Shown here: positions 30,583 through 38,689 of the stretch, in pieces
Layout: each line of letters starts with the position of its first letter
Position numbering within the stretch: the first letter of the stretch is position 1
Assembly: GCF_022884085.1 (NCBI RefSeq)
Contig: NZ_JAGGCS010000004.1
Location: 1 to 52,597, forward strand
Length of the DNA: 52,597 nucleotides
DNA from: Paenirhizobium cremeum
GTDB lineage: Bacteria; Pseudomonadota; Alphaproteobacteria; Rhizobiales; Rhizobiaceae
Direction of reading: 5' to 3'
The notes under the pieces: model-generated
The model's database searches: none
Seen by the model: the letters and a program-made list of their open reading frames with translations, nothing else
Told to the model about the DNA's origin: nothing
Position numbers and translations under genes: made by a program

Positions 30583-31860
30583 ATGACGGAACCTCCGGTC
30601 CATCGTGAGAGCAACAGCAACGGCGCCCACCGCGCCGCAGGCAGCCTGGCAGGCCTGCAGAACAGCCGCCCCGCCGCCGACCAGACGATAGAGGTTGGCC
30701 GCCCCGGGCGCCATCTCACCTTTTATCCGGGCAGGGCCGGTTATGATCTGCAGGAGGAACTCGATTACCTCACCTATCGGGTGATGGAGGCGAACGTCTT
30801 CTTCGCGCCCCGTTTCCTTGCACCCGCCATGCCTCGGCTGGAAGACAGGCATATCCATCTTGCCGTCATTCGCGACGAGGACGGGCGGCGCAGCCGTGTT
30901 CGTCTGCTGATGCCCTATTCCATCGAAAAGCCGGGCTTCTCCGTCGGTCCGTCGATTCTGCGGGTCTGGTCGAACCCCTTTGGTCCGCTTGGAACGCTGC
31001 TGGTGGATGCAGAGGAAGCGGCCGAGACACTGGATAATCTGCTGGAGGCGCTGGCCCGTCCCGACGCGCGCCTGCCGGGCGTCTTCGTATTGCCCGATCT
31101 CAGGCTGAACGGCCGTTTCGCCCAGCTCATGAAGGCCATCGCCATCAGCCGCGACCTGCCGCTGACAGTCACCAACACCTTCACGCGGCCGATGCTGGAA
31201 AGCCCGGAGGACGGCGAAACCTATCTGCGGCAGGCGGTCTCGAAATCCCACCTGCGCGAGATGCGCCGACAGTTTCGCATGCTCAGCGAACAGGGGGAGG
31301 TGACCTACAACGTCGCCCGCCAGCCGCAGGAGATTCGTCTCAGAATGGAGGAGTTCCTGGCGCTCGAAGCCAGCGGCTGGAAAGGCCAGAAACGGTCCGC
31401 CATGGTCATGGACCGCCTGCGCTCAGCCTTTGCCCGCGAGGCCATCACCAATCTCGCCGAGGTGGATGCCGTGCGCATTCACACGCTCGACCTCGACGGC
31501 AGGGCCATCGCTTCGATGGTGGTCTTCATCATGGCAGGCGAGGCCTATACGTGGAAGACGGCCTATGACGAACGCTATGCCCGCTTCTCACCGGGCAAGC
31601 TCTTGATGGCCGACCTCACCGAATGGCATCTCGACGACGCCAATATCCAGCGCACCGACAGTTGCGCCGTGCCGGATCACCCGATCATGAGCCGGTTCTG
31701 GAGGGAACGCGAGGAGATGGGCACGCTGGTCATCGGTCTTCGGCCCAATGCCGACCGCGACGTACGCCAGGCCGCCGCCCAGCTTCACATGTACCGTAAC
31801 ACGCGCAATATCGCCCGCATCCTGCGCGACAAGATCATATCCCGCCGCCTTAACGACTGA
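30583..31860 (+). CDS. GNAT/BioF2-like (FemAB-type) acyltransferase
   Basis: This 425-residue soluble protein has a C-terminal GNAT fold of the BioF2/FemAB type, with SKSHLREMRRQFR, FLALEASGWKGQKRSA, and IASMVVFIMAGEAYTWKTAYDERYARFSPGKLLM. These blocks recur in acetyltransferases linked to exopolysaccharide or cellulose clusters (CelD-like). The first 45 residues are low complexity. It follows the flippase with a 2-base gap, suggesting it modifies the same envelope glycan or lipid. The acyl donor and acceptor are unknown. Confidence 0.8.
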   Translation: MTEPPVHRESNSNGAHRAAGSLAGLQNSRPAADQTIEVGRPGRHLTFYPGRAGYDLQEELDYLTYRVMEANVFFAPRFLAPAMPRLEDRHIHLAVIRDEDGRRSRVRLLMPYSIEKPGFSVGPSILRVWSNPFGPLGTLLVDAEEAAETLDNLLEALARPDARLPGVFVLPDLRLNGRFAQLMKAIAISRDLPLTVTNTFTRPMLESPEDGETYLRQAVSKSHLREMRRQFRMLSEQGEVTYNVARQPQEIRLRMEEFLALEASGWKGQKRSAMVMDRLRSAFAREAITNLAEVDAVRIHTLDLDGRAIASMVVFIMAGEAYTWKTAYDERYARFSPGKLLMADLTEWHLDDANIQRTDSCAVPDHPIMSRFWREREEMGTLVIGLRPNADRDVRQAAAQLHMYRNTRNIARILRDKIISRRLND

Positions 31861-31909
31861 CGGAGGGTTTATTCCGGCTAAAGGAAGGCCGAGACCCACG
31901 ATTGGGTGC

Positions 31910-33547
31910 CTATTCCGCCGCCTGGGCCAGTTCACGGTCACGCAAGAGACGGCGGATAACCTTGCCGCTGGTGGTGAGCGGCAGTTCGTCGATGAATGCC
32001 ACCTCCCTCGGATATTCGTGCATCGAGAGGCGATGCTTCACCCAGTCGCGGATATCGATGGCAAGCGCGTCACTTGGAGAGAAGCCGTCGGCAAGCACGA
32101 CGAAAGCCTTGACGATTTCCGTGCGTAAAGGATCGGGCTTGCCGATTACGGCGGCAAGACGCACCGCGGGATGACCGCCAAGGCAGTCCTCTATTTCCGC
32201 GGGCCCGATACGATAACCGGAGGATGTGATGACGTCGTCGTCCCGTCCGAAAAACTCGACGTAGCCTTCCCGATCCTGCCGACCGAGATCGCCCGTTTTC
32301 ATCCAGTCACCGACGAATTTTGCAGCAGTCGCCCGCTCGTCCTGCCAGTAGCCAAGGAACATCACCGGATCGGGTCGGGCAATTGCAATCTGCCCGGTAC
32401 TGCCTGGAGGAAGCTCCCTGCCTTCGTCATCGATGATCGCGACGCGATGACCCGGCACCGGCCGGCCAATGGCGCCTGCCCGACTGACGCCGATATGAGT
32501 CGCCGACGACAGCACGAAATTGCACTCCGTCTGTCCGTAGAATTCGTTGGGAACAATGCCGAGCGCGGATTTCACCCACTCATAAGTCTCCCGACCCAGA
32601 GCCTCTCCCGCCGAACCGATCGATCGCAGCACGAGATCGTATTTCTCCCGCGGACGCTCCACCGACTTCAGCAGTCTCAATGCCGTCGGCGGAATGAAGG
32701 CGTTGCGCACCTTCATTTCCGCCATAATCCGGAAGGCCGTATCCGCATCGAATTTCTGCGCCGGCGAGGAAACGACGGGAACACCGAGCAGGAGCGACGG
32801 CAGGAGCGCGTTGAGCAGGCCGCCCGCCCAGGCCCAATCCGACGGCGTCCACATCCTGTCGCCGTCGCGCGGAATGAAATCATGCGCCATCTGGAAGCCG
32901 GGCAGATGGCCGGGCAGAACCCGATGTCCATGCAGCGCACCCTTCGGCGGGCCAGTGGTACCCGAGGTGAAGATCATCAGTGCCGGCGTATCGGGTCCGG
33001 TTTCCGCCACCTCGAAGGCGGGGGGGTGCCCCGCCTCAACATCCGAAAAGGCATGCACGCCGGGTGTCGCGGCTCCGATCGTCACGACATCCTGCAGATC
33101 AGACAGGCGCGAGCGGATCTCGTTGAGCCGGGATAGACCGAAATCATTGGTAATGACGATCTTTGCACCGGCGGCGGCAAGGCGGTATTCCAGCGCTTCC
33201 GCACCGAACAGCAGCGCCAGCGGCAAAGCGATCGCGACCATTTTGTAGATCGCCACATGGGCGACGACCGTCTCGAAACACTGCGGCAGGAGAAGCGCGA
33301 CACGGTCGCCCGGCTCGACCCCGAGCGCCCGCAGCCCGTGGGCGAAGGCCGCCGAACGCCGCGAAAGCTCGCCATAGGTCATCGACAGATGATCGCCATC
33401 CGGACTGAAATGCTGCAGGCAGATGCGCTCGGGCGAATGAGACGCCCAGTCGTCGCTGACCGCACGGCCTATGTTGAAATCGTCAGGAATAGACCACGAG
33501 AAATCGCGGCAAAGCGTCTCGTAAGTGCCCCGTTCAGGCAGAAACAT
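31910..33547 (-). CDS. AMP-forming acyl-CoA synthetase
   Basis: This 545-residue enzyme of the ANL superfamily activates a carboxylic acid to its CoA thioester through an acyl-adenylate. It has the P-loop FTSGTTGPPKGALHGH, the A5-type EFYGQTECN, the hinge GRDDDVITSSGYRIGPAEIE and the catalytic lysine in TTSGKVIRR near the C-terminus, all intact. The length and motifs resemble acetyl-CoA or medium-chain acyl-CoA synthetases, and the chain length cannot be fixed from sequence. It is convergent with the acyltransferase gene, with 49 bases between, and appears monocistronic. Confidence 0.9.
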   Translation of the reverse strand: MFLPERGTYETLCRDFSWSIPDDFNIGRAVSDDWASHSPERICLQHFSPDGDHLSMTYGELSRRSAAFAHGLRALGVEPGDRVALLLPQCFETVVAHVAIYKMVAIALPLALLFGAEALEYRLAAAGAKIVITNDFGLSRLNEIRSRLSDLQDVVTIGAATPGVHAFSDVEAGHPPAFEVAETGPDTPALMIFTSGTTGPPKGALHGHRVLPGHLPGFQMAHDFIPRDGDRMWTPSDWAWAGGLLNALLPSLLLGVPVVSSPAQKFDADTAFRIMAEMKVRNAFIPPTALRLLKSVERPREKYDLVLRSIGSAGEALGRETYEWVKSALGIVPNEFYGQTECNFVLSSATHIGVSRAGAIGRPVPGHRVAIIDDEGRELPPGSTGQIAIARPDPVMFLGYWQDERATAAKFVGDWMKTGDLGRQDREGYVEFFGRDDDVITSSGYRIGPAEIEDCLGGHPAVRLAAVIGKPDPLRTEIVKAFVVLADGFSPSDALAIDIRDWVKHRLSMHEYPREVAFIDELPLTTSGKVIRRLLRDRELAQAAE

Positions 33548-33643
33548 GGCGAAAAACCCATATCACATTGGGCTTTTTGCTATCATTCCTCTCGCAGGTG
33601 CACAATAGGCAGGCAGAATTGGCAAGGCCGCCTCTTCTCGCGC

Positions 33644-34237
33644 CTAGAAACCGACGAGGCGGGGATGAACTATCTTGTTCTCGTCATATTCGTAAATATC
33701 GACCACGGAGTCCGTTCTGAACTCATGAACACGGGGATACGCCGCATCAAAATCACGACGTGTCCTCACGATCCTGCCATCTGTCTCGGAAATCCAAACC
33801 GTGATGAACGCTCTATACTGCTCTCGCTTCCACTTCGATGAGTAAACCACCAGTTTTGAGTAACCGATATCCTCCTCTCGCAGAAGCTTACAATCACTGA
33901 ACACCGGCCCGGAACTTGTGAAAATCGAAGGCCGTGTGTTGATTTCCCAGGAACTCCATTCTCCGTCGGGTTCCAGTCGCTGGAATGCCACTTTATCAAT
34001 CAAGCGTAATTCAAGACGACGTCTCAACCGCCCTTCTTGGGTAAGTTCGTGCACGACAAAACTCAACCGTTCGGACCGATACGTCTTCTGGTAGGCTCGA
34101 TTCACAAGGTCGCATGATGGGTCCTCTGCAGGAGCTTGACTGATCGCGTCCACGCCTTGCCCACTTTCGGCAAAGGGCTTCACAGACGACAGAATCAGTA
34201 TCGTCAACGAGGCAAGAACGATTGGAAAAAACCGCAT
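33644..34237 (-). CDS. Hypothetical exported protein, paralogue of the upstream gene
   Basis: I do not recognise this family. The 197-residue product has a signal peptide (about residues 1-23, MRFFPIVLAS...KPFAES), then two cysteines (C42, C116), FQRLEPDGEWSSWE and WKREQYRAFITVWISETDGRIVRTRRDF. It aligns along its length with the product of 34294-34836: matching Cys, AY-T, FQR-E-W, W-x-Y-x-VW and a C-terminal Y-E/V-P-L pattern. The ATG at 34237 has AGGTG upstream. The DNA is visibly poorer in GC than its surroundings. The strand-rich pattern could suit a LolA-like or other periplasmic beta fold, but that is a guess. Confidence 0.7.
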   Translation of the reverse strand: MRFFPIVLASLTILILSSVKPFAESGQGVDAISQAPAEDPSCDLVNRAYQKTYRSERLSFVVHELTQEGRLRRRLELRLIDKVAFQRLEPDGEWSSWEINTRPSIFTSSGPVFSDCKLLREEDIGYSKLVVYSSKWKREQYRAFITVWISETDGRIVRTRRDFDAAYPRVHEFRTDSVVDIYEYDENKIVHPRLVGF

Positions 34238-34293
34238 GACCAACACCTGGATCGAATGATTTGGAAAGATACTTAAAAAAAAGCCAACCGTTT

Positions 34294-34836
34294 TCAATCA
34301 CTCAACACCGGTTCTCGCACGTTCTCGAGCTCATAATCGAAAACCGATAAAGAGACGGAAAACGGAAACTGCTGACCGTCCTTGGGATAGTTACGAATCG
34401 CCGTTTCTAGTTTCCGGGGTTTTTTGGCAGTCAGCCACACATCAGCGGATGCGGTGTATTTCCTATCATTGCTGTGCCACGTCGCAAAATATCGAAGCTT
34501 TCCTTTGGAAGCCTCAACAAAAGTACATGACGTGAGGTTCACCTCGTCATGCCGACCCAACAGGCTGAAAACTTCCCACCTCTGCGTCTCCTCCATCCTT
34601 TGGAAGGCATTAACAGGACCATAGATGACCTCGGCATACTTTTTCTTGCCGCCGCTTGGGTCGAGTTCATAGACCGTCTCGCGATAATGATAGGTAGCGC
34701 GGGTGGCTCGATAGGCCTGTCCCACGACAGCACAATCAGCGTCGTAATGGCCGTCAACCCAATCCGCACGTAAGTCGCTTGCTGAAAATATGCTCGCAAG
34801 TATCGCCAAAATCTTCCATGAAGTGATCAACCTCAT
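34294..34836 (-). CDS. Hypothetical exported protein, first of a paralogous pair
   Basis: This 180-residue protein is of unknown family. It has a signal peptide (residues 1-24, ending SDLRADW), cysteines at 35 and 104, and segments YHYRETVYELDPSGGKKKY, NAFQRMEETQRWE and WHSNDRKYTASADVWLTAKKP. It resembles the next gene downstream (33644-34237) in order and spacing of these features, so the two arose by duplication and then diverged. The ATG at 34836 starts the signal peptide; 11 codons upstream the frame is also open. A perfect inverted repeat lies 35-54 bases upstream of the start. Confidence 0.7.
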   Translation of the reverse strand: MRLITSWKILAILASIFSASDLRADWVDGHYDADCAVVGQAYRATRATYHYRETVYELDPSGGKKKYAEVIYGPVNAFQRMEETQRWEVFSLLGRHDEVNLTSCTFVEASKGKLRYFATWHSNDRKYTASADVWLTAKKPRKLETAIRNYPKDGQQFPFSVSLSVFDYELENVREPVLSD

Positions 34837-34870
34837 CGTAATCCAACCATCCCGATAAACTCCCGGCATG

Positions 34871-34890
34871 GTTGAGCACTGATGCTCAAC
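34871..34890. promoter_or_regulatory. Perfect inverted repeat, possible operator
   Basis: GTTGAGCA-ctga-TGCTCAAC has 8-bp perfect arms around a 4-base centre. It lies 35-54 bases upstream of the start of the first paralogous exported gene, where a promoter or leader is expected. No T run follows on either strand, so a regulator-binding site is more likely than a terminator. The regulator is unknown. Confidence 0.5.
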
Positions 34891-34998
34891 AAGTCAAGGC
34901 AGTCATGCTTCTAAATCGCACAGGATCGGAAATGTTCTCGGTTCCAAACAAAATCCCCGCAAGTTGGCGCGAATAACTGAATTTAACACTTGCAAGGG

Positions 34999-35083
34999 TG
35001 GTGCCCCATGCCGGAATCGAACCAGCACTCCTTTCGGAACTCGATTTTGAGTCGAGCGCGTCTACCAGTTCCGCCAATGGGGC
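34999..35083 (-). tRNA. tRNA-Leu (anticodon CAA)
   Basis: This is an 85-nt class II tRNA with acceptor stem GCCCCAT/ATGGGGC and encoded CCA. It has a 5-bp anticodon stem (CTCGA/TCGAG) around loop CTCAAAA giving anticodon CAA (reads UUG), a long variable arm and the TTCGATTCC T loop. Its 3' end faces the low-GC paralogue pair. Confidence 0.95.
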
Positions 35084-35300
35084 ACACGGGGTAGTGGAAG
35101 GGCCTCTACCATGGGCCTGAGCACCCATGCAAGGGTGAACTTGGGGTGCATGAGGCCTGTAAGCCGACAGCCGGGAAGGCTTTTTGGTGTTCGACTTCAC
35201 GCAAATGTTTGTTTCGTGCATGCTGCGCCGCAAAAGGGCCCATTTACAGTGAAGGCTGGCTTGCATAAAACCGAGCAACCGAAAGACCGGGAAAGACTGG

Positions 35301-35891
35301 ATGCTGCGTCGCCTCTACGATTGGACCATGTCGCTCGCCGCGCGCAAGTCGGCCGAACGCTGGCTCGCCGTCATTGCCTTCATTGAAAGTTCGATCTTTC
35401 TGGTGCCGGCCGATGTTCTCTACCTGCCGATGGCGCTCGCCAAGCCGCAGAAGGCCTGGCGCTATGCCATCATAGCAACGGTCGCTTCGGTGCTTGGCGG
35501 CATCGCTGGCTGGCTCCTCGGCTACTACGCCTTCGAGGCGGTTGCCCGGCCGATTCTCGAATTCTACGGCAAATACGAAGCCTTCGAACAACTGCGCACT
35601 TCGGTCGATTACCAGACTGTTCTGTTGCTGCTGGTCACATCTGGCCTCGCCCACCTGCCGCCGATCAAGGTGGTGACCATCCTTTCGGGCGTCGCCCAAA
35701 TCAACATCTGGCTCTTCATCGTTTCGGCTATCGTTGCCCGCGGCGCGCGCTTCCTGCTTCTCGCCTGGCTTTTGCAGCGCTATGGCGAGCCGATCCGCGA
35801 CTTCATCGAAAAGCGGTTGGGGCAGATTGCCTCGGTCGGGGCGGCCGCACTCATCGTGCTATATGTCGCCTATCGCTACTTCATGCACTGA
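35301..35891 (+). CDS. YqaA/DedA-like (VTT/SNARE-associated) membrane protein
   Basis: This 196-residue inner-membrane protein is of the YqaA branch of the DedA/VTT superfamily, members of which are implicated in lipid carrier handling and membrane homeostasis. Visible are an amphipathic N-terminus, IAFIESSIFLVPADVLYLPMALAKPQKAWRYA, a glycine-rich re-entrant segment (LGGIAGWLLGYYAFE), a conserved GLAHLPPIKVVTILSGVAQ loop and C-terminal helices. dsbB follows after 15 bases, so they probably share a transcript. Confidence 0.87.
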   Translation: MLRRLYDWTMSLAARKSAERWLAVIAFIESSIFLVPADVLYLPMALAKPQKAWRYAIIATVASVLGGIAGWLLGYYAFEAVARPILEFYGKYEAFEQLRTSVDYQTVLLLLVTSGLAHLPPIKVVTILSGVAQINIWLFIVSAIVARGARFLLLAWLLQRYGEPIRDFIEKRLGQIASVGAAALIVLYVAYRYFMH

Positions 35892-35906
35892 GAACTGGAA
35901 GACGTT

Positions 35907-36419
35907 ATGGGCGCATCTGCCTCGTATCTTAAGAACGACACGGCGATAGCCGCGGTCCTGACCCTTGCAATGGCCGTAGTGGTCGGCTCGGCGCTCGGGT
36001 TTGAACATATCGGCGGGTATGTTCCCTGCGCACTCTGCCTCATGCAGCGCAATCCCTATTACATCGGCATCGGCGTCGGCATACTCGCGACACTCTCCTC
36101 GGTCTTCCGTCTGCCTGTCGCCATCACCCGCGGGCTGATCGCGATCATCGCCATCCTGATGATCGTCAGCATCGGACTTGGCGCCTATCACGCCGGGGTC
36201 GAATGGAAGTTCTGGGAAGGACCGACGACCTGTGCCGTGGGAGCAACCGGCGGCGAGGCTCCGGTCAATGTTCTGGAAGCCTTGAACGAGACCAAGGGAC
36301 CGTCCTGCACGGAAGCGGCGCTCCGCGTGCTCGGTCTCTCCTTTGCAGGCTGGAATGTCATTACCAGCACGGTCCTTGCCGCGGTCGCCGTCTGGGCCGT
36401 GTTCCGCAGGCGGAACTGA
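35907..36419 (+). CDS. dsbB: Disulfide bond formation protein B (DsbB family)
   Basis: This is a four-helix quinone reductase that reoxidises DsbA in the inner membrane. The 170-residue protein has the first cysteine pair in CALCLMQRNPYY (C41, C44) and a second pair C109 and C134 in the second periplasmic loop, so both redox pairs are present. It follows the YqaA-like gene closely. No dsbA is seen in the window. Confidence 0.92.
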   Translation: MGASASYLKNDTAIAAVLTLAMAVVVGSALGFEHIGGYVPCALCLMQRNPYYIGIGVGILATLSSVFRLPVAITRGLIAIIAILMIVSIGLGAYHAGVEWKFWEGPTTCAVGATGGEAPVNVLEALNETKGPSCTEAALRVLGLSFAGWNVITSTVLAAVAVWAVFRRRN

Positions 36420-36432
36420 GCGAAAACCTGGC

Positions 36433-36990
36433 TTACGGCTGCAGTTCGGAATCCCAGTAGAGATAGTCGACCCAGCTTTCATGCAGGTAATTTGGCGGGA
36501 AAAGCCGGCCGTTATTGTGCAGGTCCTGCACTGTCGGACGATAGGGCTTCTGGGCAGGAAACATCGATGCCTGCTTCGGAAGCTTGCTGCCCTTCCTGAG
36601 ATTGCAGGGCGAACAGGCCGCAACGACATTCTCCCACGTGGTTTCGCCGCCATGAGCGCGTGGGATCACGTGATCGAAGGTCAGATCGTCCGCCGAGCCG
36701 CAATACTGGCATTCGAACTTGTCACGCAGAAACACGTTGAAGCGGGTAAAAGCCGGGTTGCGGGTGGGCTGAACATAGGTCTTGAGGCTGACGACGCTCG
36801 GCAGCCGCATCGAGAAACTCGGCGAGCAGACCGAGTGATCGTATTCGGCGATGATGTTCACACGGTCGAGAAAGACCGCCTTGATCGCGTCCTGCCAGGA
36901 CCAGAGCGACAAGGGGTAGTAACTTAGAGGCCTGTAGTCGGCATTCAGGACGAGTGCCGGCAAGGACTGGGGTGAGACTGCAATCGTCAA
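36433..36990 (-). CDS. HNH endonuclease
   Basis: This is a 185-residue HNH nuclease of a type widespread and highly conserved in alphaproteobacteria. The C-terminal part has CQYCG, FDHVIPRAHGGETTWENVVAACSPCN and a zinc-binding four-cysteine frame around the His-Asn-His site. The N-terminal part begins TIAVSPQSLPALVLNADYRPLSYYPL. The start is a TTG at 36990: it gives the conserved N-terminus, and AGGAG sits six bases upstream, whereas no in-frame ATG is as well placed. Its single-copy, chromosomal position argues for a housekeeping role rather than a restriction system; the substrate is unknown. Confidence 0.9.
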   Translation of the reverse strand: MTIAVSPQSLPALVLNADYRPLSYYPLSLWSWQDAIKAVFLDRVNIIAEYDHSVCSPSFSMRLPSVVSLKTYVQPTRNPAFTRFNVFLRDKFECQYCGSADDLTFDHVIPRAHGGETTWENVVAACSPCNLRKGSKLPKQASMFPAQKPYRPTVQDLHNNGRLFPPNYLHESWVDYLYWDSELQP

Positions 36991-37025
36991 GGCATTCTCC
37001 TGAGCGATTCGGCATCTGCCCATGT

Positions 37026-37055
37026 ATATTAGGTCCGTTGTTACAGCATTGTGAA
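37026..37055 (-). promoter_or_regulatory. Predicted promoter of the HNH gene
   Basis: On the minus strand TTCACA (37055-37050) and TAATAT (37031-37026) are separated by 18 bases. This ends about 35 bases before the TTG start of the HNH gene. Assigned by eye. Confidence 0.45.
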
Positions 37056-37070
37056 GCCCCTTCTTGCAGT

Positions 37071-37730
37071 TCAGGGAAGAGCTTGAACATCCACCGGAAT
37101 CGCCTGCCGGCCGGTGCGCCTTGCATAGTGCGCCCAGAGCAGCCGGGCAGCCACGGAACGCCACGGTTTCCAGGCTTCCGCTATCCGCCTCACCTCCCGG
37201 AAATCAGGCCTTTCCCGATAGCCGAACACATCTCCGACGGCGACCCTCAGCGCCACGTCGCCGGCCGGAAAGATATCGGGATGACCACCGCAGAACATCA
37301 GGTACACCTCGGCCGTCCAAAGGCCGATTCCCTTGTAAAAGGTAAGTTCGTCGATGGCCCTTGAGGCCTCGAACCGCGCAGTTCCCGCAAGGTCGAGATG
37401 TCCGGAGGCGACGGCTTGGGCGATGGCGAGCAGGGTATCCGCCTTGGCGCGCGAAAGGCCAAATGTGGCGACGACCGTCGGATGAAGCGCTAGATAGGCC
37501 TTCGCCGTCGGCGGCTCTCCGGTAGCCGCGACGATCCTCCGCCAGATGGCGTCGGCGCTCTCTTTCGACACCATCTGAGACACGACGATATGGCCGAGGC
37601 CGGCGAAGCCCGGCTCCGACAGCCTCAGCGGCAATGGGCCGCAGGCTTCCGCCACGACGACAAGGCGGGGATCGGCAGCCAGAAGCCGGTCGAGGCCGGC
37701 ATCCAGATCAGCCTGTGTTGCGATCGTCAT
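37071..37730 (-). CDS. DNA-3-methyladenine glycosylase, AlkA/HhH-GPD type
   Basis: This base-excision repair enzyme removes alkylated purines. The 219-residue protein has the helix-hairpin-helix and GPD loop in LTFYKGIGLWTAEVYLMFCGGHPDIFPAGDVALR, with the catalytic Asp in the PAGDVAL segment. It corresponds to the C-terminal HhH-GPD part of AlkA, without AlkA's N-terminal domain or the Ada part. The ATG at 37730 is chosen over one 21 codons upstream. It is divergent from gluQRS (77 bases) and head-to-tail with the HNH gene. Confidence 0.9.
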   Translation of the reverse strand: MTIATQADLDAGLDRLLAADPRLVVVAEACGPLPLRLSEPGFAGLGHIVVSQMVSKESADAIWRRIVAATGEPPTAKAYLALHPTVVATFGLSRAKADTLLAIAQAVASGHLDLAGTARFEASRAIDELTFYKGIGLWTAEVYLMFCGGHPDIFPAGDVALRVAVGDVFGYRERPDFREVRRIAEAWKPWRSVAARLLWAHYARRTGRQAIPVDVQALP

Positions 37731-37807
37731 CCGATGTTCGGCTCCATTGCCGGCTCTTTGTCCAAGACCCCGTTCCCCGCAGCCATTTTCCATGCGAGAT
37801 AGAGAGC

Positions 37808-38689
37808 ATGATCCCGCCTGCCCGTCAAAAGCCCGTCTTCCGTTTCGCTCCGAGCCCCAACGGACGCCTGCATCTCGGCCACGCCTTGTCGGCCCTGCTC
37901 AATGCCGACATGGCGAAGGCGACGGGCGGGAGGCTTCTGTTGCGGATGGAAGACATCGACATTGGCCGCTGCACGCCCGAATTCGAGAGGGCGATCTACG
38001 ACGATCTTGCCTGGCTCGGTCTGCCATGGGAGGAACCGGTGCGCCGGCAGTCGGAACATCTCGATGACTATCGTAGAGCGCTCGACAGGCTGATTGCCGA
38101 TGGCCTCGCCTACCCGGCCTTCATGACCCGCGGCGAGGTCAAGGCGCGCGCGGCGCAATCGGAAGCCGCTGGCAAAGCATGGCCGCGGGATCCGGATGGA
38201 GCCCCGCATTATCCAAACGACGAGCGATACCTTGCCGCTTCGATCCGTCAACAACGCATCGCCGCGGGCGAGCGGCATGTCTGGCGATTGGACATGGAGA
38301 GGGCTGTCGCCTCCATCAATACGGAACTGACCTGGGTCGAGACGGGTGATGGACAAACCGGCGAAATCGTCGCTGATCCCCGAGCGTGGGGCGATGTCGT
38401 GCTGTGGCGTTCGGATGCGCCGTCGAGCTACCATCTTTCGGTGACCGTCGACGACGCCGTTCAGGGCATTACCCATGTCATACGCGGCCTTGACCTCTTT
38501 CATGCAACCTCGGTCCACCGCCTGCTGCAGACGCTTCTCGATCTTCCCGCGCCCAGCTATCGCCACCACCGGCTGATCCTGGGCGAGGACGGGCGCAAGC
38601 TTTCCAAGAGCCAGGGCGACACGGCGCTCTTGGAACTCAGGAAAGCAGGCCGGACTTCAGATGCGATCCGCCGGCTCGTCGGTCTTTGA
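37808..38689 (+). CDS. gluQRS: Glutamyl-Q tRNA(Asp) synthetase
   Basis: This truncated glutamyl-tRNA synthetase paralogue attaches glutamate to queuosine-34 of tRNA-Asp. The 293-residue protein keeps the catalytic domain, with FAPSPNGRLHLGHA (HIGH) near the start and KLSKSQG (KMSKS-like) near the end, and lacks the anticodon-binding domain. The stretch where many family members carry zinc-binding cysteines (YPCxCTR-like) reads YPAFMTR at 102-108, so that half of the zinc site is absent. The ATG at 37808 gives the usual start. Its last 33 bases overlap the convergent YihY gene. Confidence 0.92.
   Translation: MIPPARQKPVFRFAPSPNGRLHLGHALSALLNADMAKATGGRLLLRMEDIDIGRCTPEFERAIYDDLAWLGLPWEEPVRRQSEHLDDYRRALDRLIADGLAYPAFMTRGEVKARAAQSEAAGKAWPRDPDGAPHYPNDERYLAASIRQQRIAAGERHVWRLDMERAVASINTELTWVETGDGQTGEIVADPRAWGDVVLWRSDAPSSYHLSVTVDDAVQGITHVIRGLDLFHATSVHRLLQTLLDLPAPSYRHHRLILGEDGRKLSKSQGDTALLELRKAGRTSDAIRRLVGL

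Noticed and set aside
33548..35083. Integrated island with attachment repeats at tRNA-Leu
   Set aside because: No integrase gene is present, and I could not find a copy of the tRNA 3' end (TGGTGCCCCATGCC on plus) at the far side of the low-GC stretch; only the GC shift and position remain.
36433..36990. HNH gene as part of a restriction or toxin system
   Set aside because: No methylase, specificity subunit, immunity protein or secretion gene is adjacent; neighbours are dsbB and a DNA glycosylase.
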